The notes: generated from the sequence alone by a model not told the origin. Positions 17,928-27,656 are shown, counted from the stretch's first letter. The stretch is DNA of 64,000 nt from Ignatzschineria rhizosphaerae (GCF_022655595.1 NZ_CP093379.1:492501-556500); one strand, 5' to 3'. A program made the numbers and translations.

Positions 17928-20306
17928 CTAACGATTAAATAGCCCTTCAAAAGCTTTAATCACATCCTTTGGTTTAGGAGCCTGGCGGCTTTCTTCTTTT
18001 TTTGGTTGTAGAACGGGCGGTAAAATATCTTGAATATTCTCTTTAATAGTGGATTCAATTTTTCCTTTAGCAAGATTGGCAATCATTTTACCTATGGCAT
18101 TTTGGTCAATCCCACAGAGATTTGCGCCTGCATTAATGTAAGAACCTTGGCAGTGTAGGGGAATTGTTACATTTTTAAGATATTGGTCAATCTGACAATG
18201 TGCAACGCCGGTAGATTCTTTAAGTAATAGACTGATTCGATAATCAAGCGTTTCATTATTAAGATTAATAGTGCCATTTCCTGTTGCGGCTAAGCCTGGG
18301 ATTTCCATCTGTAGGCTATTGTTGGAGATTACGCCATTTCGGATGGTTGCATTGGCATTGAGCTTATTAAAATTCGTGGTAGGCTTTGCGCTATTTTGAC
18401 GGAAATTCTCCTTTTTAAGGAGGGCAAAACCTTCACATACCAATTGCTCGTAATCCATGCCAATAAGTTGACCATTGCTGATATTGACCTGAACATTTCC
18501 TTGAAGATGCTTCATGATAGAGGTTTTATCGAAGCCTTGAGTTTGTAGTTGCCCATTAAGATTGAGATTGCCGGTAATGGGTAATGATTTTTGTAGCGCA
18601 GTTAGTAGGTTTGTAAGCGGTAAGGCGGTAATAGTGATATTGCCATCAATGATAGGCGTTTCATTTGCTGTTTTAACATGACCTTTTACCATCATATTCC
18701 CGCCTAAAAGCATCGCTTTTGCTTCTGAAATAGTGATGAGATCATTTTGTAAAAGCGCATCAATGCCGATATTTTGTGCGACAAATGTATTAATTTTAAG
18801 TTCTTGTAGCTTTGTATTAATTGTTAAAGCACGTTGATTGGTTGAAGTGGAAGGCTTAATATTTGTCTCTTCCTTGGCATTGCTATTATTGGGGATATTG
18901 GGCGATGTTGTTGATTGCTCAGGAAGGTAAGGGCTTAAATCGAGTTTTTTCCCTTTTAAGGTAATCCTTCCTTGTTGCTGCTGGAGACTTGTGAAGGCGA
19001 TATCTCCTGTAATTTTTTGTTCATCAAGGAGTAAGGTTAATGGCGAGATTAAGAGAGTATCTTGCGTTAAATTAAGTGCAAGATCAGCCTCTAATTGTAG
19101 CGCTATCGTTTTTGAAGGGATGAAGTTTTGCCATCTATTAATATTGGCTTTAAGGAGATTATCTTTAAAATTCCAACTCTTTGACACTTGGGTAAAAGTA
19201 ATCGTTGATTGACCTGATAGATCAAAATGAAGATGATCTTTTTGAGAAGCTGAAAGCTTAAATTGAAGGCTCCCTGTTGTTAAAGGGCTGATGTTTTTAG
19301 CATTAATTGTGATTTTATCAAGAATCAATGCCGGCATTTTTGCTGATTTTTGCGATGAGATTTGAAGATCTTGAACCTCAAGTTTTGTCAGATTCCACGG
19401 ATCTAAATCAGGGCTATTACTATAGTGAAAATTTTCTATAGTAATATTTTGTGGTTTGAGTAGCAGTGTTTGATCATTTTTAACTGCCTTTATCTCTCCT
19501 TTTTTAAGGTCAAATTGTCCTAGGTTTGTTGCAAAAATTCTCTGATCATCTACAAAGGTTCGGTGAAGTTCTAACTTTTGTAGATTGAAATTGATTTCTT
19601 GATAATCAAAAGTTTGTTGTAACAAAGCATCACTAAAATATAGATTTCCCTTGTTAAATTTCAGGGCATCGATAGAAAAATTCGGGGCATTGAGCTGAAT
19701 TTTTTCGATGATAAAATCAATATTATCTCCATGAAATTGCTGTTTTGTCAGCTGATTCTCAAAGTTAAACCGAGCATTAGTAAAGCTCATGGCGGCAATA
19801 GCCAGCGCTCGCGGTTTTTGTGTGGGTTTTTCAGCGTGATTTTCGCTTTTTTGATCTTTAGTTGGTGAAATTGTTTCAGGCTGATTTAGGGCTGGGTTTT
19901 GGGGTTTAGGAGTTAGGAAGCTATCAATATTTTGTGAGCCATCAGGATAGGTTAAAATCTCTAACATTAAGCCATCAACATGGAGCTGCTTGATATCAAT
20001 ATCGCCCTTTATAAGCGGAATGAGTTTAAGCGAAAGGGTGAGATTATCTACAGATGCTACAGGATTTTTTGTGTCATCAAGGGCAGATATTTGAGTCTCT
20101 TTAATGGAAATGCCAAATTGAGGAAAGAGATTCCAAGAGAGATCCCCTTTAATTTGGAGCGAGATATTCGCCCTGTTTTGGGCAAAGGCTTCAATACGCG
20201 ACTTGTATCGATTAGGATCAATCACAAAGAGTAGAACCGTGATGGTAAGAATCAAAAGCACAATAACTGCTATAAGCGTGAAGATAATGCGTTTAAATGT
20301 TTGCAT
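17928..20306 (-). CDS. asmA: AsmA-family inner-membrane protein
   Basis: A 792-aa protein with one N-terminal transmembrane helix (about residues 7-30) followed by a large periplasmic, beta-rich region. The family N-terminal signature is present (VIDPNRYKSRIEAFAQNR, then LSWNLFPQFGISIKE), as is the C-terminal AsmA block (GNVQVNISNGQLIGMDYEQLVC, then NATIRNGVISN). AsmA-like proteins belong to the repeating beta-groove group linked to phospholipid transport to the outer membrane and to outer-membrane assembly. A low-complexity Pro/Lys/Gln linker (about residues 133-165) and a Ser/Asn-rich stretch (about 465-490) are the only irregular parts. It is likely transcribed alone; no terminator is obvious. 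Confidence 0.88.
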   Translation of the reverse strand: MQTFKRIIFTLIAVIVLLILTITVLLFVIDPNRYKSRIEAFAQNRANISLQIKGDLSWNLFPQFGISIKETQISALDDTKNPVASVDNLTLSLKLIPLIKGDIDIKQLHVDGLMLEILTYPDGSQNIDSFLTPKPQNPALNQPETISPTKDQKSENHAEKPTQKPRALAIAAMSFTNARFNFENQLTKQQFHGDNIDFIIEKIQLNAPNFSIDALKFNKGNLYFSDALLQQTFDYQEINFNLQKLELHRTFVDDQRIFATNLGQFDLKKGEIKAVKNDQTLLLKPQNITIENFHYSNSPDLDPWNLTKLEVQDLQISSQKSAKMPALILDKITINAKNISPLTTGSLQFKLSASQKDHLHFDLSGQSTITFTQVSKSWNFKDNLLKANINRWQNFIPSKTIALQLEADLALNLTQDTLLISPLTLLLDEQKITGDIAFTSLQQQQGRITLKGKKLDLSPYLPEQSTTSPNIPNNSNAKEETNIKPSTSTNQRALTINTKLQELKINTFVAQNIGIDALLQNDLITISEAKAMLLGGNMMVKGHVKTANETPIIDGNITITALPLTNLLTALQKSLPITGNLNLNGQLQTQGFDKTSIMKHLQGNVQVNISNGQLIGMDYEQLVCEGFALLKKENFRQNSAKPTTNFNKLNANATIRNGVISNNSLQMEIPGLAATGNGTINLNNETLDYRISLLLKESTGVAHCQIDQYLKNVTIPLHCQGSYINAGANLCGIDQNAIGKMIANLAKGKIESTIKENIQDILPPVLQPKKEESRQAPKPKDVIKAFEGLFNR

Positions 20307-20512
20307 CTTTTAGCCCCTTTAACTTAAGAAGTTCTCTTTACAATGTAACATATATTGATGCTTTATTAGTCAATGAATAGGGTGATATGTCTTGAATAAA
20401 TCATTGATAACAAAATGTTACAGTGAGCAGTTATTTAGGCTTTAGTTTTAGGAAATGCCAGCAAAATGGTATGATTGAAGCACTTTTTATAGTTTTCGAT
20501 TTAGGATCAATG

Positions 20513-20998
20513 ATGAAAAAGCCAGATAAATCTTCTGTGAAAACACCGGCAACGCTCTTTTTAGATCGTCAGAAATTACCGTATGAAATATTTGAATGTA
20601 CGGGGGAGATTGAAGGGACTGCTGAATTTATGGCAGATTTTCTCGGCGTTCCTGTGCACGAAGTCATCAAAAGCATAGTCTTTATGGATGAAAAAAACAA
20701 AGGCTATATGGTTTTGCAACATGGTGATCAGACTATTGATACGAAGGTTCTTCGAAAGCTTTTTGGGGTGAAAAATGTTCGCCCAGCGCCTTATGAGTTT
20801 GCTCATAAATGGACGGGATATGAATTTGGAGGCACTTCTCCTTTTGGTATTAAAGCAAATATTCCGATCTATGCAGAAAGCACGATTTTTGAGATGGAGA
20901 GTTTTTTTATTAATGGTGGTAAGCGCGGCGTAAACCTTAAAATCACCCCTGAATTATTAAAAAAAATCGGCGTAAAGCCGGCTGAGGTTACGAAGTAA
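20513..20998 (+). CDS. ybaK: Cys-tRNA(Pro)/Cys-tRNA(Cys) deacylase, YbaK family
   Basis: A 161-aa editing enzyme that hydrolyses mischarged Cys-tRNA(Pro). The YbaK/EbsC fold features are visible: the conserved lysine Lys53 in VIKSIVF, the GGTSPFG loop (residues 106-112) and FFINGGKRG near residue 131. Two adjacent ATG codons occur at 20510 and 20513; AGGA at 20503-20506 has workable spacing only to the second. Longer in-frame starts upstream add an unlikely N-terminus. It is monocistronic, ending at a hairpin with a T run. Confidence 0.88.
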   Translation: MKKPDKSSVKTPATLFLDRQKLPYEIFECTGEIEGTAEFMADFLGVPVHEVIKSIVFMDEKNKGYMVLQHGDQTIDTKVLRKLFGVKNVRPAPYEFAHKWTGYEFGGTSPFGIKANIPIYAESTIFEMESFFINGGKRGVNLKITPELLKKIGVKPAEVTK

Positions 20999-21043
20999 GA
21001 TCCATATTGGGAATTCATATAAGTAATTTTGAGTATTTTTTAG

Positions 21044-21077
21044 AGCACTTCTATAAAGAGATAGCAGTGCTTTTTTA
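21044..21077 (+). terminator. Terminator after ybaK
   Basis: Stem AGCACT (21044-21049) / AGTGCT (21066-21071), extended by inner CTAT/ATAG pairing, followed by TTTTT. Confidence 0.75.
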
Positions 21078-21435
21078 TGAGTTGGAATTCATATAGGGTT
21101 TTAAATACTCCTTTAATAAAAATTATTTTTAAATAAACCCATATTTAAATCAGCTTTCGTTATATTAAAAAATAGAATTATTAGTCCATTGGCTTCTATC
21201 TTTTTTTTCCCATGTTATAGTGAATTTTATCTAAATTTTAAAAACGACTTAGAAAAACAATCGTTTCTCACATTGAAGCGGCATTTAGATAAATACATAG
21301 GTATTTTTATAAGATGAGAATAAAAAGCCTTATAAAAGCGATCATTATTTTGTAGCGCTTAGGAATAGCAATTATCTATCTGAATTTTTAGGTTAAAAAT
21401 TAATATCTCTCACATTGAGATCTATTGGAGGATTT

Positions 21436-23067
21436 ATGAAGAAAGTATGGGCAAAAAATATATTAGCAGCAGCCATTATTGGCGTAATAGGATTAGGCGC
21501 TGCATATGCAGCTGAAGTGCCAGCGGGGGTGAAGCTTCATTCGGAGCAAAAGTTAGTACGCAATAATGGTGCAGAGCCACAATCTTTGGATCCTCATAAA
21601 AGTGAAGGTGTTCCTGAAGCAAACCTTATTCGTGATCAGTTTGAAGGGTTAGTGAATGTCGGCGTTGATGGAGAGATTAAACCCGGGGTTGCCGAGAGTT
21701 GGGAGCATGAAGATGACCAAGTTTGGCGTTTTAATTTACGTAAAGATGCTAAGTGGTCTAATGGCGATCCTGTAACTGCTCATGATTTTGTCTATGCTTG
21801 GAAACGTTTAGTAGATCCAGAGACAGCATCACCTTATGCAAGCTATTTGCAATATGCACATGTTGAGAATGTGGACGATATTATTAATGGTAAAGCTGAT
21901 CCAGATATGTTAGGTGTTAAAGCCTTAGATGATTACACCTTTGAAGTCACGTTAAGTGAGCCAATTCCTTATTTAGAGAAGTTAGTGGGGCATACTTCTG
22001 TTGTGGCTGTGCATCAAGGGACGATTGAGAAATATGGCAATCAATGGACGAATCCAAAGAATTTTGTGAGTAATGGTGCTTATAAGCTTAAAGAATGGGT
22101 CGTCAACGAACGCATTGTATTAGAGAGAAACCCACAGTATTGGGCAAATGATAAAACAGTGATCGATGAAGTCACGTTTTTAGCGGTTGTTTCAGAAGTG
22201 ACGGATGTGAATCGTTATCGTAGTGGGGAAGTAGATATGACTTATAATCAACTCCCGACAGATATGTTTGCGCGTTTACAGCGTGATATGCCAGATGAAG
22301 TGAAGATCTCGCCTTACCTTTGTACCTATTATTATGAGATCAATAATCAAAAAGCACCTTTCGATGATCCACGCGTTCGTGAAGCTCTAAAGTTATCATT
22401 AGATCGCGATATTATCGCCCATAAAGTGATGGCGCAAGGACAAATGCCGGCATACGGATTTACGCCGCCATCAACGCAAGATATGGATGCGCTTGAACCT
22501 GAGTGGTTTAGTAAATGGACACAAAAAGAGCGTAATGAACGTGCTAAAAAGTTATTAGAAGAGGCGGGTTATGGTAAGGGGAATCCTTTAACATTCACGC
22601 TTCTTTATAATACAAATGAATCACACCGAAAAGTCGCAATAGCGGCAGCTTCCATCATGAAGCAAAATGCGGGAATTGAAGTCAAACTTGAAAATCAGGA
22701 GTGGAAAACCTTCTTAGATAGTCGCCACCAAGGAAACTATGAAGTAGCAAGAGCCGGATGGTGCGCTGATTATAATGAGCCTTCAACATTCTTAAATATT
22801 ATGCTTTCAACAAGTAGTAATAATACATCGCACTATAAGAGCGAAAAGTTTGACCAAGCAATGCGTAGTAGTATTACTGCGAAAACAGAAGCCGATCGTA
22901 TTAAAGCCTATCAAGATGCAGAGCGTATTATGGATGAAGAGAGTGCGATTATTCCTATCTATTACTATGTAAGTCCTCGTTTAGTAAAACCTTATGTTGG
23001 GGGGTATAGCATTAAGAACCCAATGGGATATGCGACCACAAAAGATCTCTATATTATTGAGCATTAA
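21436..23067 (+). CDS. oppA: Periplasmic oligopeptide-binding protein (OppA type), copy 1
   Basis: A 543-aa family-5 solute-binding protein with a signal peptide (MKKVWAKNILAAAIIGVIG, cleavage after AYA). The family signature region WRFNLRKDAKWSNGDPVTAHDFVYAWKR is clear (about residues 85-112), as is RNNGAEPQSLDPHK near the mature N-terminus, matching OppA/MppA. It captures peptides in the periplasm for an ABC importer. ATTGGAGG four bases before the ATG at 21436 fixes the start; an ATG 21 bases upstream is out-competed. No oppBCDF is in the window, so it must use components encoded elsewhere. A long A+T-rich leader (about 350 bp since the ybaK terminator) precedes it. It is closely paralogous to the next gene. 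Confidence 0.92.
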   Translation: MKKVWAKNILAAAIIGVIGLGAAYAAEVPAGVKLHSEQKLVRNNGAEPQSLDPHKSEGVPEANLIRDQFEGLVNVGVDGEIKPGVAESWEHEDDQVWRFNLRKDAKWSNGDPVTAHDFVYAWKRLVDPETASPYASYLQYAHVENVDDIINGKADPDMLGVKALDDYTFEVTLSEPIPYLEKLVGHTSVVAVHQGTIEKYGNQWTNPKNFVSNGAYKLKEWVVNERIVLERNPQYWANDKTVIDEVTFLAVVSEVTDVNRYRSGEVDMTYNQLPTDMFARLQRDMPDEVKISPYLCTYYYEINNQKAPFDDPRVREALKLSLDRDIIAHKVMAQGQMPAYGFTPPSTQDMDALEPEWFSKWTQKERNERAKKLLEEAGYGKGNPLTFTLLYNTNESHRKVAIAAASIMKQNAGIEVKLENQEWKTFLDSRHQGNYEVARAGWCADYNEPSTFLNIMLSTSSNNTSHYKSEKFDQAMRSSITAKTEADRIKAYQDAERIMDEESAIIPIYYYVSPRLVKPYVGGYSIKNPMGYATTKDLYIIEH

Positions 23068-23253
23068 GCATCAAAATAGATATTAGTATTGAGTGAAAGG
23101 TTAGAAAATATAGCTAATCGTTATTTTTTAATAACTGTGAATAAGGCATTCATTTTATACAAAGAGGGGCTTTACCGAATGTTATCTTTTCCGCTAATAT
23201 CAGAAGATAGTTAAGAGATTTAAAATAAAAGATTTAAAATAAAATATTTAAAG

Positions 23254-23277
23254 GCAGCTTATTAAAGCTGCTTTTTT
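23254..23277 (+). terminator. Terminator after oppA copy 1
   Basis: Stem GCAGCTT (23254-23260) / AAGCTGC (23265-23271), loop ATTA, followed by TTTTTT. Confidence 0.85.
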
Positions 23278-23323
23278 GTCTAAATTTATAATGGTTATTT
23301 ATAGTGCCGCATTATAGTGACTA

Positions 23324-23482
23324 TATAGTAAAATCGGTTTAAAAATGATCAAATTAGGTTGCCGGCGCATCGATTATGAGAAGCGCAATAATCGTTTCAT
23401 CCGGCATCATGCAAGCTAATTAGGTTCGTACACTGTGATATTTTTCTTTTTAGATAGTGTTTCTTAAACCGAATCGACTATA
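23324..23482 (-). mobile_element. MITE-like element A (159 bp)
   Basis: Terminal inverted repeats: left 23324-23345 begins TATAGTAAAATCGGTTTAA, right 23460-23482 read on the other strand begins TATAGTCGATTCGGTTTAAG, about 18 of 22 positions matching. The core on the minus strand is GCTTGCATGATGCCGGAT...GATGCGCCGGC. No coding capacity. Elements B and C downstream of the next gene share ends and core; A and B are the same length and oppositely oriented. The TATAGT...GATT ends are reminiscent in style of neisserial Correia elements, with a probable TA target. Confidence 0.8.
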
Positions 23483-23594
23483 AAATAAGCTTCACACTAT
23501 GGCCTATGGAAGGCTATGCCAAGATCTAGGATGGATACTTGGCTTGCAAAGAATATCAAAGGTATTCTTTAAAATGGATATTAAGGGAGATGGA

Positions 23595-25241
23595 ATGATG
23601 AAATTATTGAATAAGAAAATGTTGAAGCCAGCACTGCTGACAGTGGCATTGAGTACAGCATTAATGATGACGCAAGCTTTTTCTGCTAATGTGCCAGATG
23701 GGGTAAAACTTGCAGGGAAACAGACATTAGTTCGTAATAATGGGACAGAGCCTCAATCATTAGATCCTCATAAAATTGAAGGCGTAGCAGAGTCGCATCT
23801 TTCAAGAGATCTTTTTGAAGGGCTGGTGATTATTAATGTTGATGGTGAGATGGAATCTCGAGTGGCGAAAAATTGGGAGAGTGATGATTTTATCACTTGG
23901 CGTTTTACCTTAAAGCCTGATCTTAAATGGTCAAATGGGGATCCATTAACCGCTCATGATTTTGAATATGCATGGAAGCGGTTAGTAGATCCTAATACCG
24001 GTTCTCCTTATGCCAGCTATTTGCAATATGCACATTTTGCCAATGTGGATGAAGTGATTGCCGGCGATGTTTCTCCTGATGAACTTGGCGTTAAAGCGCT
24101 TGACGATGTGACGATTGAAATCACGTTATCAACAGCGGTTCCTTATCTGCCAAAACTATTAGCGCACACGGCAATGGCGCCGGTACCACAAAAGATCATT
24201 GAAAAGTATGGAGATCAATGGACTAATCCTGGGAAATTTGTAGGTAATGGCGCATATCAGCTTAAAAACTGGCAAGTGAATGAGTATATTTTATTAGAGA
24301 GAAATATCCATTATTGGGATAACGAGCATACGGTGATTGATGAGGTAACCTTCCTTCCTATTACCTCAGAAGTGACGGAAGCGCAGCGTTATCGTGCTGG
24401 GGAGATTGATATTACGGCAAATGTACCAATCGATCTTTTTAAAAAACTACAAAAAGAGATTCCCGATGAGATTAAGGTAAGCCCATATCTTTGTACCTAT
24501 TATTACGGCATTAATAATAGCCGAGCGCCCTTTACCGATATTCGTGTGAGAGAGGCACTAAAGCTCGCACTTGATCAAGATATCTTAACGAATAAGGTTA
24601 AAGCACAAGGTGATTTGCCGGCCTATAGTTTTACACCGCCTTATATTTCAGGGTTAGAGGCATTAACCGTTCCAAAGTGGTTCGATATGCCGATGACAGA
24701 GCGGAGCGCAAAGGCAAAAGCACTATTAAAAGAGGCCGGATATGATGAGAATAATCCACTCAAAATTAAACTACTTTACAATACTTCAGATCTTCATAAA
24801 AAAATGGCAATAGCAGCAGCTTCGCTCTTAAAGCAAAATGCCGGCATTGAAATGACGCTCGATAATCGGGAGTGGAAAACGTATGCCGATAGCCGAAGAC
24901 AAGGGGATTACGATATTGTCAGAGCTTCTTGGTGCGCTGATTACAATGAGCCATCGAGCTTTTTAAATATGATGATCGGCGATAGTAGCGTTAATACCGT
25001 GCATTATAAGAGTGCTGAATTTGATGAGATGATGGCGCGTACTTTAACCGCAAAAGATGAGGCTGAGCGCTCTAAGTTCTATCAATTAGCAGAAGAGAAA
25101 TTAGATGCCGATTCTGTGGTGATGCCGATCTATTACTATGCCAATTTACGTTTAGTAAAACCGCATGTCGGCGGTTATAACGGTAAAAATCAATTGGGGT
25201 ATTACTATACGAAAGATCTTTATATTATTGATCAGCCATAA
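23595..25241 (+). CDS. oppA: Periplasmic oligopeptide-binding protein (OppA type), copy 2
   Basis: A 548-aa family-5 solute-binding protein, strongly similar along its whole length to the preceding gene (shared RNNGTEPQSLDPHK, WSNGDPLTAHDFEYAWKRL, SPYASYLQYAH, SPYLCTYYYGINN) and so a tandem paralogue. The signal peptide ends near QAFSA. AGGGAG five bases before the ATG at 23595 fixes the start; the long upstream in-frame reading is non-coding and runs into element A. It is bounded upstream by MITE-like element A and downstream, after a terminator, by elements B and C. The duplicates differ most in the 150-residue C-terminal lobe, so ligand preference may differ. Confidence 0.92.
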   Translation: MMKLLNKKMLKPALLTVALSTALMMTQAFSANVPDGVKLAGKQTLVRNNGTEPQSLDPHKIEGVAESHLSRDLFEGLVIINVDGEMESRVAKNWESDDFITWRFTLKPDLKWSNGDPLTAHDFEYAWKRLVDPNTGSPYASYLQYAHFANVDEVIAGDVSPDELGVKALDDVTIEITLSTAVPYLPKLLAHTAMAPVPQKIIEKYGDQWTNPGKFVGNGAYQLKNWQVNEYILLERNIHYWDNEHTVIDEVTFLPITSEVTEAQRYRAGEIDITANVPIDLFKKLQKEIPDEIKVSPYLCTYYYGINNSRAPFTDIRVREALKLALDQDILTNKVKAQGDLPAYSFTPPYISGLEALTVPKWFDMPMTERSAKAKALLKEAGYDENNPLKIKLLYNTSDLHKKMAIAAASLLKQNAGIEMTLDNREWKTYADSRRQGDYDIVRASWCADYNEPSSFLNMMIGDSSVNTVHYKSAEFDEMMARTLTAKDEAERSKFYQLAEEKLDADSVVMPIYYYANLRLVKPHVGGYNGKNQLGYYYTKDLYIIDQP

Positions 25242-25278
25242 GGTGGATTATCGATCTGTTATAAAGTTTTAGTAAAGG

Positions 25279-25304
25279 GCGCTGTCGTAGAGATAGCGCT
25301 TTTT
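25279..25304 (+). terminator. Terminator after oppA copy 2
   Basis: Stem GCGCTGTC (25279-25286) / GATAGCGC (25292-25299, one G-T pair), loop GTAGA, then TTTTTT. Confidence 0.85.
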
Positions 25305-25337
25305 TATTAGTCATCATAAAAAACGATCTGTAGTCAT

Positions 25338-25496
25338 TATAGTCAACTTAGTTTAAGAAACACCGTTTTTAAAAGTCAAACAGTACAGAATGTGAATTAA
25401 ACAAGTTTGCATGGTGCCGGATAGAACATGTCTCTTATTGTTAATAGCCGATGCGCCGACATTTAAATCAGCTTGTTTTGAGCCTATTTCACTATA
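25338..25496 (+). mobile_element. MITE-like element B (159 bp)
   Basis: Left end TATAGTCAACTTAGTTTAAG at 25338, right end ...GAGCCTATTTCACTATA ending at 25496. The core GTTTGCATGGTGCCGGAT...GATGCGCCGAC matches the minus-strand core of element A with substitutions only, and the lengths are identical. The CAAACAGTACAGAA segment near 25377 is part of it. The short open frame over 25411-25593 crosses the B/C junction and is not a gene. Confidence 0.8.
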
Positions 25497-25703
25497 TAGT
25501 CAATTCGCCTTAAGAAAAGCAAGTCTAAAACAGCTGGCACGGGATTTTAGAAAGAACACGAAACATTCCCTCCAGCCTTGCATAAATCTATAAAGGTACG
25601 TATTAAATAGTACTTGCAAAATACCAAATAGAACGATTCTTACGCCTCCTATAATCTATGCGCCGGCAATTTAGTTTAGTGGTTTTTTACCGACTTAACT
25701 ATA
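25495..25703 (+). mobile_element. MITE-like element C (209 bp), abutting element B
   Basis: Left end TATAGTCAATTCGCCTTAAG at 25495 shares its TA with the right end of B; right end ...TTACCGACTTAACTATA stops at 25703. The core is ACTTGCAAAATACCAAAT...TATGCGCCGGC, same orientation as B. It is about 50 bp longer than A and B in its left half. The 120 bp between C and pilN hold the only room for a pil promoter here. Confidence 0.72.
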
Positions 25704-25825
25704 AATTATGGCTTATTAGGTACTCTATTTTTGATAAATCCCAATCTATCTCCCTTTTCCACTATGTTTTTATGAGCCTCTAAGGATTAGCATTAGGCAG
25801 ATGCTGAGAATAAAGGATGGAAGAG

Positions 25826-26422
25826 ATGGAGTTTGTCATTGAAGAGATTGAAAGCTCAAAATCAGCCTTAAAAAATAAAAAACGCATCCCCAAGATTCAA
25901 TTATTTAAAGCGTGGATAACAGACAAGGTTGATCGCTATTTTACGAATATGACGATTCAAAAAGAGCTTTGGCTTGCTGGATTGTCGATGATCCTTTGTC
26001 TACTGTTTTTGATAGGGCGTGATGTACTAATAGCGCAAAGGCAAAAAGCTGAACTTGCGTCATTAGATACAAATATTAGAGCGCTATCGCAACAACAGCA
26101 ACAATTACAAATAGTATTTGCGCCTTTATCGGTGGCGCTTCAAGCCTTATGGCTTCGGACTTATGAAGAGAATATAGCGGATATTTTAGAGGTTATAACC
26201 GTTTTATCTTCTGAATTTAAAGATCCATTAATCGTCACGAGTTTACAAAAATATCCCCAAGATCCTCATATATATCTTAATGGAAAAGTGAAAACTTATG
26301 AGCGCATTTATCAATTAGAGACTCTATTGGCCGCTAAAAAGTGGCAAGCGATTGTTAATTTGTCGGCAAAAGAGACAGATTATTACCATTATCATGTGCA
26401 GATTGCGTTACAAAAGGAGTGA
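25826..26422 (+). CDS. pilN: PilN-like pilus/competence assembly protein
   Basis: A 198-aa protein with a polar cytoplasmic N-terminus (about 45 residues), one transmembrane helix (ELWLAGLSMILCLLFLIG) and a periplasmic coiled-coil plus alpha/beta domain: the PilN/ComB/HofN layout of the type IV pilus inner-membrane alignment complex. PilN normally binds cytoplasmic PilM through its N-terminus. AAGGA spaced eight bases before the ATG at 25826 favours that start over the ATG at 25817. It is the first gene of the block; a pilM gene, expected just upstream, is missing and the place is taken by MITE-like elements and oppA. Identity rests on topology and gene order rather than strong motif matches. 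Confidence 0.72.
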   Translation: MEFVIEEIESSKSALKNKKRIPKIQLFKAWITDKVDRYFTNMTIQKELWLAGLSMILCLLFLIGRDVLIAQRQKAELASLDTNIRALSQQQQQLQIVFAPLSVALQALWLRTYEENIADILEVITVLSSEFKDPLIVTSLQKYPQDPHIYLNGKVKTYERIYQLETLLAAKKWQAIVNLSAKETDYYHYHVQIALQKE

Positions 26423-26429
26423 GGGATAG

Positions 26430-27656
26430 ATGATGAATCACGCCTTTTTTATTCGCTTGAGAGCAATATGTAACGAGCTAATCGTTTTTTTAAAACGAGA
26501 TCTCCAAGATGATCATTGGGCAGATTATTGTGCTTTGAGTCGTGAAGCCCGGCGAGTCTTATTAGTGATTACGTTATCTGTTTTAGTGGTTATATTTTTT
26601 ATTATTTGGCGTTATTTTTTTGGTCATACGTTATTAACGCGATATCAAGGGCAGCAAAAAGGCTTTAATCAAAAAATAATAGAGTTGTCCCAAAATATTA
26701 AGGAAAGAGCCAATTTTTTAGAAAGTGATGCTGTTATCTTGTTTCAGAAGCAACGAGCGTTAGAAAGCTCTGTAAAAACGATTATTTCTGAAGTTCAATT
26801 GATGCAACTATTAGAATCAAGCTTAACGGACAATCAATTAATACTTCTCAAGATTCTTCCTCATAAAGCGCAGATGCAGTTAAGAGTGCCTAAACGGCAA
26901 AATTTACGAAGTAAGCCTTTACCCCTATCACAAAGGACTCTTTTATCTTATCTGCAGCCGATCTCTTCTGATCTCTTGTTAGCAAATAGTCACGATGTTG
27001 ATATGCCTTTGATCTCGATGTTGGAGATCCGCCTTAATATTTGTGGTGAATATCATGCTCTCTTCTCCTTTTTGGCAACTATACAGACGCAATTATCTGC
27101 ATCAACCACGCTGTTATTTCTTGAGCAATTAACAGTTGGTGATAATAGTGAGCGCTGTATTGCTGAGAGTTTAGACTCTAAATCTTTTAAGCATTTTGAG
27201 TTAAAGCTACAGTTTTATGATTTTTTAGCGCTTGAGTTGGCATTAGAAAAGGCACTAGAAAAAGAGGAGTATCAAGAAGTTTTACCACAAGTGCCGAGAT
27301 CATTGCCGGCATTATCAGAGGTTTTACAAGCTCAAATCAGATTAGATAAAAATAAGACTCTAACCCTTGGTGAATCTAAGGAGATGGTGGCATTGATAAG
27401 GACTTTATTTCAGGAAAATAAGGGGGAGGTAGCGCCGGATAAAAATACCTATTTATCCGTAGAGGCAAAAGAGAAAAAGCGCTATTGGCAGGTGGGAGAG
27501 ACAAATCAAGGACTGTATTTAGCAGGAATTATTATTCGAGATCAAAAACCGCTAGCGATTATTCAGAAGAAAAATGGTACCTGGGAAACATGGCAAGAGG
27601 GAGAGAATGATGTCTTAACCATTACGTCACAATATTTAGAGCTAAGTCTACCTTGA
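26430..27656 (+). CDS. PilO-PilP-like fusion protein
   Basis: A 408-aa protein. Residues 1-260 have the PilO layout: cytoplasmic start, one transmembrane helix (about 43-67), coiled coil, then a ferredoxin-like periplasmic domain. Residues ~345-408 resemble the PilP homology domain, a small beta-sandwich that contacts the PilQ secretin (YLAGIIIRDQKPLAIIQKK, then a short strand-rich end). Between them lies a charged linker. In most species pilO and pilP are separate, PilP being a lipoprotein; here one membrane-anchored chain seems to serve both. The gene sits eight bases after pilN and 24 before pilQ. The start could be either of two adjacent ATGs. The fusion is inferred from order, length and weak similarity. 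Confidence 0.65.
   Translation: MMNHAFFIRLRAICNELIVFLKRDLQDDHWADYCALSREARRVLLVITLSVLVVIFFIIWRYFFGHTLLTRYQGQQKGFNQKIIELSQNIKERANFLESDAVILFQKQRALESSVKTIISEVQLMQLLESSLTDNQLILLKILPHKAQMQLRVPKRQNLRSKPLPLSQRTLLSYLQPISSDLLLANSHDVDMPLISMLEIRLNICGEYHALFSFLATIQTQLSASTTLLFLEQLTVGDNSERCIAESLDSKSFKHFELKLQFYDFLALELALEKALEKEEYQEVLPQVPRSLPALSEVLQAQIRLDKNKTLTLGESKEMVALIRTLFQENKGEVAPDKNTYLSVEAKEKKRYWQVGETNQGLYLAGIIIRDQKPLAIIQKKNGTWETWQEGENDVLTITSQYLELSLP

Noticed and set aside
3183-23420. Similarity between the rRNA-side hairpin (GCCGGCATGCAAGCT) and the MITE core (CCGGCATCATGCAAGCT)
   Set aside because: Only about 15 bases agree and neighbouring sequence does not, so treated as chance.
25411-25593. 60-codon frame downstream of oppA copy 2
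   Set aside because: It crosses the junction of MITE-like elements B and C and has no ribosome-binding site.
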